Source of the DNA: Acanthaster planci
Taxonomy: Eukaryota > Echinodermata > Asteroidea > Valvatida > Acanthasteridae
Direction of reading: 5' to 3'
Assembly: GCF_001949145.1 (NCBI RefSeq)
Contig: NW_019091508.1
Location: 645,716-657,827 of the forward strand
DNA: 12,112 nucleotides
Every line of letters starts with the position of its first letter. Within the stretch, counting starts at the first letter, position 1. Positions 8,530 to 12,112 of the stretch are shown here, in pieces. The translations under genes were made by a program, and so were the position numbers. Under the pieces are notes generated by a model, which was not told where the DNA came from, made no database searches, and saw nothing but the letters and a program-made list of their open reading frames with translations.

Positions 8530-8564
8530 CAGTAGATTCCCGTTATAGTGCTCTCTTATAAGCA
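8530..8564 (+). mobile_element. Terminal sequence of a pogo/Tigger-like (Tc1/mariner) element, solo end
   Basis: A TA dinucleotide (8528-8529) is followed by CAGTAGATTCCCGTTATAG and a second GTTATA-like word (CTTATAAGCA). This is the usual look of pogo-type terminal repeats (CAGTAGA..CCCGTTATA) inserted at TA. I found no inverted partner nearby, so the element is truncated, or this is only a fragment. Confidence 0.45.
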
Positions 8565-8602
8565 TTTAAATTAACCCACTTGGATGGATGCTCAACATGT
8601 GC

Positions 8603-8650
8603 TCCGTGTGTGTGCACATGTACAGATACATGTACATGTATCCACATGTT
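8603..8650. repeat. TACATGTA palindrome cluster
   Basis: GTGTGTGTGCACATGTAC followed by TACATGTACATGTATCC: overlapping self-complementary ACATGT/TACATGTA words. Confidence 0.6.
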
Positions 8651-9251
8651 GTCATGTATGTGAATTACGTTTACATGTATTGGCAGATGTATGTACCATG
8701 ATTTCGGAATAAATGCCTTGTATCCGGTTATCTCAACTTTTTCGTGACGCCGATCGAAAAATATTACCAAATCTCTTCAAAAACCGCCACGGGACCTCGT
8801 GCATGCCACACCGCATCTCGAAGCACAAACTGCATCTACACCTACCGCGACATCCTGACTGCTACTGCATGCCCATTCATGGATAGTCCAATCACTGACT
8901 TTTTCCAAGAACCATGTGACCACAGAAAGTAACATGTCATCAGAAACCCAAGTGAAAACAGACCCGATATGTCACACCAAACACAATTGGCGAAACGACA
9001 AGATTTGCTACATGAAGATACATGTACGATTTAAGCAGTTGATTTTATTTGTCGATTGAAAGAAACCTTTGGGTAACAAAATACTACATGTAGTATTTCA
9101 TTGGTGATTTGTTTGTGTGCCAAACTATACCACGAGAATAAATAAAAAATGGGCAAATAACCCATGTCGCCACAGCAGAGCAAGTTAAGTTTGTTGTAAT
9201 ACACACATTTCATGAGCTTCATGACTTCAGGACTCGGGGACTCCCGTTTAA
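8651..9251. other. Intergenic stretch with a modestly CpG-enriched patch
   Basis: 8745-8935 is richer in CpG than its surroundings and open on both strands (plus 62 codons ending CDHRK; minus a frame with VVTWFLEKVSDW). Neither has convincing splice sites or a recognisable product. AATAAA on the minus strand at 9044-9049 could serve a minus-strand exon ending near 9252. Confidence 0.35.
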
Positions 9252-9540
9252 TCACTCAACATCCAGACAACGTTTTAAACAATTATTCTCCGACATTGAC
9301 GAGTGTTTATTAATGGTAATCCAAGAAAACAACTGTGCCACGCGGGCGCGGCGCGTCGTGGTGAGCACGTCCCTGCGATTGCGCTGCATGGACCGAACGG
9401 CTTGGCCGAGGAAATCGCTACTAGACTACAACAGCACACTCCACGGTGGTGAGTTGGCCCCGACTGGCCGCAAGTGCAGCGCAGCCTGGGTAATGGACTC
9501 TTCACTGCATAAAAGTCGTGCGCGTATGGCAAGTGTTGAA
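9252..9540. other. CpG-rich island with exon-like signals on both strands, product unknown
   Basis: The GC- and CpG-rich block is unlike its surroundings. Minus-strand reading: an acceptor-like GCTGTTGTAG at 9426, then an open frame 9425-9252 of 57 codons (with SMQRNRRDVLTTTRRARVAQ), a TGA, and AATAAA at 9049-9044. Plus-strand reading: an open frame with VPAIALHGPNGLAEEIATRL ending at a strong donor-like GTGAGT (about 9449), or a frame from ATG 9313. The two readings exclude each other as coding. I recognise neither product and cannot choose; an island at a promoter is also possible. Confidence 0.3.
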
Positions 9541-9830
9541 CATTTTCACTGCACTATGCTTCTCGTTTTCGCAAGTTTCTTCATGATTTTCGGAACCTTT
9601 CACACCGCTTTCGCAAAATGCTCACACTGTTTTCGTACACTGTTTTTTTCTCAATGTTTTCGCAAATGATTCACGCTGTGTTCACAAAAGATTTGCACTG
9701 TTTTGGTACAATTTTTGCTCTGTTTTCGCACTTCGTTCTCCCCTTTGGCACCCAATTCGCTGTGAATTCGCTGTGAATTCGCAGGGGGGAAAGTTGTAGT
9801 CAAAATGCGAATGTGAATTCCTTTTGCATT
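9540..9830. repeat. Degenerate TTTTCGCA / TTCACACTG array with an 11-bp microduplication
   Basis: Words such as GTTTTCGCAAG, CTTTCGCAAAATG and CACTGTTTTCGTACACTG recur irregularly, about every 20-25 bp. Near the end AATTCGCTGTG is repeated in tandem (9754-9764, 9765-9775, plus a partial third copy). On the minus strand the array sits downstream of the leader at 9851-9879, which puts it in the same position as the 32-bp minisatellite, but with different words. Confidence 0.6.
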
Positions 9831-9850
9831 TTTTCCCATTCCTTTTTGCA

Positions 9851-9879
9851 GCGTTAACTTTTAAATGTAATGTACTGTA
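9851..9879 (-). repeat. 29-nt leader, second copy in inverted orientation
   Basis: The reverse complement begins TACAGTACATTAC and contains AAAGTTAAC, matching 7848-7876 at 24 of 29 positions. As in the first copy, it is followed by AATGGGAAA and then an array. Confidence 0.6.
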
Positions 9880-9899
9880 TGGTACATGTATGTTTGTTG

Positions 9900-10320
9900 G
9901 CCTCACTCACCACTTTCCAATTTCGGAGCATTGATTAGAGGGGTTAGATTTCAGTATTCACATGAAGTTGCCCCTTCTTCCACATTGGAGGTCGTAAGGA
10001 CAGTGATGCATCAGCCATTCACTTTCTCTGGCTTTGGCTAAGAATGACACTCGGAAGTCATTTGATAGCAGCTCTAGCCGCTTCATGTACATTCAGACAT
10101 GGCTGTCATACAGTAGGAGCTGAGGTAACGGTAGCCGTCAGAGTTTGGATTTCTTTGGTCAGTGAAGGGCAAGGTAATCATCCCTCCATCTAGGTACCTG
10201 CTGTTGGGAAATCCACTTGCCCAGGGAAGGGTTCGAGGGTATGTATTGCAAAACACCAAGGAAGTTGGCACATTGTCTGGACTGCCTGTAGAGGTGTTCC
10301 AGGCCTCATGTACAAGATGA
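9900..10320. other. Intergenic stretch with an open minus frame of unknown meaning
   Basis: The minus frame 10271-10083 includes RYLDGGMITLPFTDQRNPNS after an acceptor-like TTTCCCAACAG (about 10201), and ends at a TGA. It reads more like protein than most frames here, but a plus frame over the same DNA is also open. No known family recognised. Confidence 0.3.
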
Positions 10321-10358
10321 GCACATGTACATGTACATGTTAGCTGTACATGTACATT
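10321..10358. repeat. TACATGTA palindrome cluster with inverted arms
   Basis: ACATGTACATGT, TAGC, then TGTACATGTACA: two self-complementary runs that also pair with each other around a 4-nt spacer. Confidence 0.6.
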
Positions 10359-10958
10359 ATTAACAGTCGGGCATTTAAGTCAAATCTACCATTTTCCATT
10401 CACCCTGAAAAAGCTGAAGGGGGAGAGGAGTGGAATCCGCCCGTCCTTGTATATTTTGATGGTGTCGCCACCACACATCAAGAGTACTATTTAGACGGTG
10501 TAAATTCACACCCCTGAGGCTGTGCAAGATGTGTCTGTTAATATTAAGTTGTCATTTAGAGTTTGTGCTTTTCCCATGCATACATGTAAATGATTTGCAC
10601 GTACATGTAGATATGACCTTCTCTCTTGACACATTACTTCTGCTTTGCATGTGTAATGTCATATTACTGTGTGTGCATTGTGTTACTGTGTGATCTACAG
10701 TAAGTTGGTAAGGTACATGTACATGTGCATGTAAAGGTGGTCATGTGCAGAGCACATGTACTTAACTTGCATGTTATTGGTCCTTTGCTTATGAGCATGT
10801 GTTTTGAGAAACTATAGAGTGATCAACACCAGTCCTGGGTCCACACAGAAATTGTCAACGTTGTTTCCTCAAATACTTCATGTGTTACACTATTGTGGCT
10901 GTGCAGTCTGGGATAATTTACTGGTAAATGTACACAGTCCTTCATTTTAAGGAAATCC
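10359..10958. other. Intergenic stretch, no gene seen
   Basis: CpG-poor, with further TACATGTA-type words (10713-10732, about 10755). Nothing else recognised. Confidence 0.4.
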
Positions 10959-11000
10959 AGGAGAGCTATAAATCGCTCTCCTCAAATCTCTCAGGAGAGC
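10959..11000. repeat. Three alternating AGGAGAGC arms
   Basis: AGGAGAGC (10959-10966), its reverse complement GCTCTCCT (10975-10982) and AGGAGAGC again (10993-11000), with 8-nt and 10-nt spacers. The middle arm can pair with either neighbour. Confidence 0.6.
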
Positions 11001-11540
11001 AAAACGATTCTTTGTACTTTGGGGGTCTATATTGTTTCCACTTTCTCTGATGAATCATAATGTTCTTTGGGCAATTTTAAAATTAATTAATTTAGTTTAG
11101 TTCAGTTAGAAATGGGTTTACAATACATACATCATCTTGTTGCTTGTTTTTTGTTTTTTTATTTGAACCAGCATTGTTATACTTAGGAATTAAACACACA
11201 CTGTATAGACCTGACTAACTAACAGACTAACGTCACATGTAAGTTTCAACCTACAATTCAACACAGTTGTACGTCATGTACGTGTGCCTTTAATTTAAAT
11301 GAAAGTGGAAGTGAACCTTTTTCCTCCTGATTTTAGCATTCCTTTAAAATAAAACCTGAAGGGGGTTGGAAAGTTTAAACTGCACTTCAGCTTTGTTCAG
11401 CTTATGTAGACGGTAACAAACCCACCTCAATCAAAACAGGAAAACGCCAAACCAACGCATGCGCACACATTCGAACACCCAATGTTTACGGTCCGACACG
11501 CTGAGGGGTTTCCTGCGTGTATTCAATGAGCGCACGCGAT
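11001..11540. other. AT-rich intergenic stretch, no gene seen
   Basis: Contains a T-rich run (about 11145-11165) and nothing I can assign. A somewhat CpG-richer part (about 11450-11540) has no recognisable frame. Confidence 0.4.
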
Positions 11541-11575
11541 GAACATGTACATGTACAATGTACATGTATGTATGC
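11541..11575. repeat. TACATGTA palindrome cluster
   Basis: GAACATGTACATGTACAATG followed by TACATGTATGTATG: overlapping palindromic words like those at 8603 and 10321. Confidence 0.6.
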
Positions 11576-11683
11576 ACAGAGCAGCGTTTTCATGACGTCC
11601 AAAAGCTCACGGCACACTGGGTTTTCTGCCGAAGCGCCTCGTAAAGAAGATCGATACTGATTGGCTCTTTTCGTCACTGAACA

Positions 11684-11883
11684 CCAGTGTTGTAGTCGAG
11701 TACTTTTTTCTGAGTACCAAGTACTGCCGAGTACTTTGACTGCCGAGTACAAAGACAGGGCGAGTACTTTGCCAGCCGAGTACAAGTACTGGTTTCCGAG
11801 TACAAGTACTTGCACTTCCGAGTATGAGTACACGTACAAGTACTTCTAATTCCGAGTATGAGTACGAGTACAAGTACTTCTAA
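11684..11883 (+). mobile_element. Leader plus GAGTAC/GTACTC-word array, hAT-like non-autonomous element
   Basis: Starts with CCAGTGTTGTAGTCGAG (11684-11700), close to the leader at 4964. Degenerate CCGAGTAC, AAGTACT and GAGTACAAGTACT words follow up to 11883. The last two units are 34-bp tandem copies (11816-11849 and 11850-11883), nearly identical. CAGTGTTG-type ends with subterminal short repeats suggest a hAT family non-autonomous element (inference). No matching far end or 8-bp target duplication was resolved. The open frames here (Tyr/Ser/Glu-rich) are by-products of the repeat. Confidence 0.55.
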
Positions 11884-12112
11884 TTCAAGAGTAGTTTTAT
11901 CTTAAATTAGACACTCCAAGACCTGCCACTGTGTAAAAGAAACACCGAATGCACATGACATGGCTACAAGAACAAGTGATCTGGCTAGCAATGCCACGGT
12001 CACTACACATGCATTGCAGCAGTTGACACAACGTGCATGGCGCGGCGAAGTCTATTTTCCAGACTCAATTATTCACATGCCTGTGATTTTCTGTATGCTG
12101 GGTTCGTTGTTA
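11884..12112. other. Downstream flank, no gene seen
   Basis: Nothing recognised up to the window edge. Confidence 0.4.

Noticed and set aside
9651-9906. Minus frame with YSTLHLKVN, resembling YSTLRLKVN at about 7850
   Set aside because: The similarity comes from the shared 29-nt leader. The peptides run into different repeats, and no other sign of coding exists.
11486-11873. Tyr/Ser-rich minus frames of 117 and 88 codons and plus frame 11661-11849
   Set aside because: Translation of the GAGTAC array on both strands; no family, and open in several frames at once.

Overview
The window looks like nuclear DNA of a metazoan, most likely a marine invertebrate and perhaps a deuterostome (amphioxus, echinoderm or hemichordate). 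It is AT-leaning and CpG-poor outside exons. It carries one spliced gene with GT-AG introns, a tRNA-derived SINE, DNA-transposon ends and minisatellites, and is full of TACATGTA palindromes. The exact lineage cannot be settled from the sequence. Bacterial features (Shine-Dalgarno sites, operons, CRISPR) are absent.

The one gene I can name lies on the minus strand at 1330-3983. It is a three-exon orthologue of HAPSTR1 (C16orf72), the HUWE1-associated stress-response modifier. The exons are 3785-3983, 1841-2134 and 1330-1526; both introns have GT-AG borders and are phase 1. They join into a complete 229-residue reading frame. A CpG-enriched putative promoter with NRF1-like and CRE-like sites lies upstream (4080-4165). 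A short CpG-rich plus-strand frame at 4520-4783 may be an exon of a divergent neighbour or a retroelement remnant; I do not recognise it.

From about 4.9 kb to the end the window is mostly repeats. (a) Two arrays at 4964-5153 and 11684-11883 begin with nearly the same leader, containing GTGTTGTAG, then carry different short palindromic words (GTCTCGAGAC versus GAGTAC/GTACTC). A third GGTCTCGG patch lies at 5848-5911. These look like non-autonomous hAT-like elements. (b) A tRNA-derived SINE with intact A and B boxes starts near 7123. (c) A minisatellite of about 32 bp at 7962-8241 has units that can each fold into a hairpin. It follows a 29-nt leader that recurs, inverted, at 9851-9879 next to a different degenerate array (9540-9830). 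(d) A pogo/Tigger-like terminal sequence lies at 8530-8564. (e) A strong hairpin lies at 5414-5511. A CpG-rich island at 9252-9540 has exon-like signals on both strands but no recognisable product.

The recurring theme that is least explained is a conserved leader followed by an array of palindromic repeat words that differs between copies. It occurs twice, in two unrelated families. The HAPSTR1 gene structure and the hairpin are the other items worth checking. No new enzymatic or defence system is visible.
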